Below are positions 5,960 to 6,418 of a stretch of 6,418 nt of DNA, one piece after another. The first letter of the stretch is position 1, and every line of letters starts with the position of its first letter. The stretch comes from Alphaproteobacteria bacterium (GTDB lineage Bacteria; Pseudomonadota; Alphaproteobacteria; Micropepsales; Micropepsaceae). A program made the translations under genes and the position numbers. Location: the NCBI GenBank assembly GCA_026400305.1, contig JAPLPI010000417.1:1-6418 (forward strand), written 5' to 3'. Below the pieces are notes generated by a model, which saw only the letters and a program-made list of their open reading frames with translations, had not been told where the DNA came from and searched no databases.

Positions 5960-6418
5960 TGTCATCGTCCCCAGGCGCCGCCCTTGAGGCACGCCTCTTG
6001 TTGACCGGTCGTGCGTTACGCGCTTTCACCGATGGCTTCGTCGCCATCCTGCTGCCGGCCTACCTGTTGGCGCTCGGACTGGGAAAGTGGGAAGTCGGAC
6101 TGATCAGTAGCGCCACCTTGCTTGGCTCGGCGCTGATGACGCTGGCCGTGGGGCATTGGGGGCAGCGTTATCCGCAGCGTCGCCTGTTGCTTGCCGCGGC
6201 TTGTCTGATGACGGCGACCGGCCTGTTATTTGCCGGTTTTTCCGGTTTCTTGCCGCTGCTGCTGGTCGCCTTCGTCGGCACGATCAATCCGAGTTCCTCC
6301 GATGTCAGCGTCTTTCTGCCGCTTGAGCATGCCCGGCTTGCGGAAGCCGCCCAAGGCGATGCGCGTACCGCCATCTTCGCCCGCTACACTTTCATTGGGG
6401 CACTCTGCGCGGCGCTTG
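5959..6418 (+). CDS. Major facilitator superfamily (MFS) transporter, N-terminal part, open at window edge
   Basis: An inner-membrane secondary transporter of the MFS. The frame is open from 5959 to the window end (about 153 codons), beginning MSSSPGAALEARLLLTGRAL. Hydrophobic helices follow: AFTDGFVAILLPAYLLALGL (TM1), VGLISSATLLGSALMTLAVG (TM2), RRLLLAACLMTATGLLFAG (TM3) and FLPLLLVAFVGTINPS (TM4). The TM2-TM3 loop GHWGQRYPQRRLL is the MFS motif A pattern, with the usual acidic residue replaced. A longer in-frame start at 5887 has a good ribosome site, but its extra 24 residues are an out-of-frame reading of the chrB-like leader, so I prefer 5959 with TAATG coupling. MFS permeases of this kind can neighbour ChrB-domain genes, so oxyanion or metal efflux is a guess. 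The substrate is not shown by the sequence. Confidence 0.85.
   Translation, partial: MSSSPGAALEARLLLTGRALRAFTDGFVAILLPAYLLALGLGKWEVGLISSATLLGSALMTLAVGHWGQRYPQRRLLLAAACLMTATGLLFAGFSGFLPLLLVAFVGTINPSSSDVSVFLPLEHARLAEAAQGDARTAIFARYTFIGALCAAL

Overview
The window looks like accessory DNA from a fairly GC-rich proteobacterium. An alphaproteobacterium (sphingomonad, acetobacter or rhizobial type) is my best guess, judged from the style of the type IV secretion proteins and of the haemagglutinin-type exoprotein. No rRNA, tRNA or housekeeping gene is present to confirm this.

Layout. (1) Positions 1-3053, minus strand: the first 1017 codons of a very large secreted adhesin, open at the left edge. It has a signal peptide, a two-partner-secretion (filamentous haemagglutinin-type) N-terminal domain with an NPNGL motif, and then about 13 GLUG repeats. 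(2) 3054-3286: a short intergenic region between divergent genes. (3) 3287-5367, plus strand: a compact virB1-virB2-virB3-virB4 run of a type IV secretion operon. It encodes a lytic transglycosylase, the pilin, an inner-membrane VirB3, and only the first ~302 residues of the VirB4 ATPase. (4) At about 5363-5367 virB4 stops abruptly and the DNA continues, in another reading frame, as the 3' part of a NarL/FixJ-type response regulator, which keeps the end of the receiver domain and a complete LuxR-type HTH. (5) 5877-5961: a strong Shine-Dalgarno site and a 21-codon ORF whose first 16 residues look like the start of a ChrB C-terminal-domain (chromate resistance) protein. It ends in a TAATG overlap with the next gene. 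(6) 5959-6418: the N-terminal part of a major facilitator superfamily permease, open at the right edge.

How the parts fit. VirB1-B4 would belong to an envelope-spanning conjugation or effector machine, but with VirB4 lacking its ATPase domain and no further vir genes following, this copy cannot be a working system by itself. The adhesin is independent and divergently transcribed; no TpsB (FhaC/ShlB-like) transporter is visible. The right end looks like the eroded remains of a regulator and a chrB-MFS resistance unit. Two apparent deletion scars within about 600 bp (virB4/regulator and chrB) are the most unusual aspect. They point either to serial deletion at the edge of a decaying mobile element or to a chimeric assembly. 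I did not find convincing evidence of an entirely new biological system.
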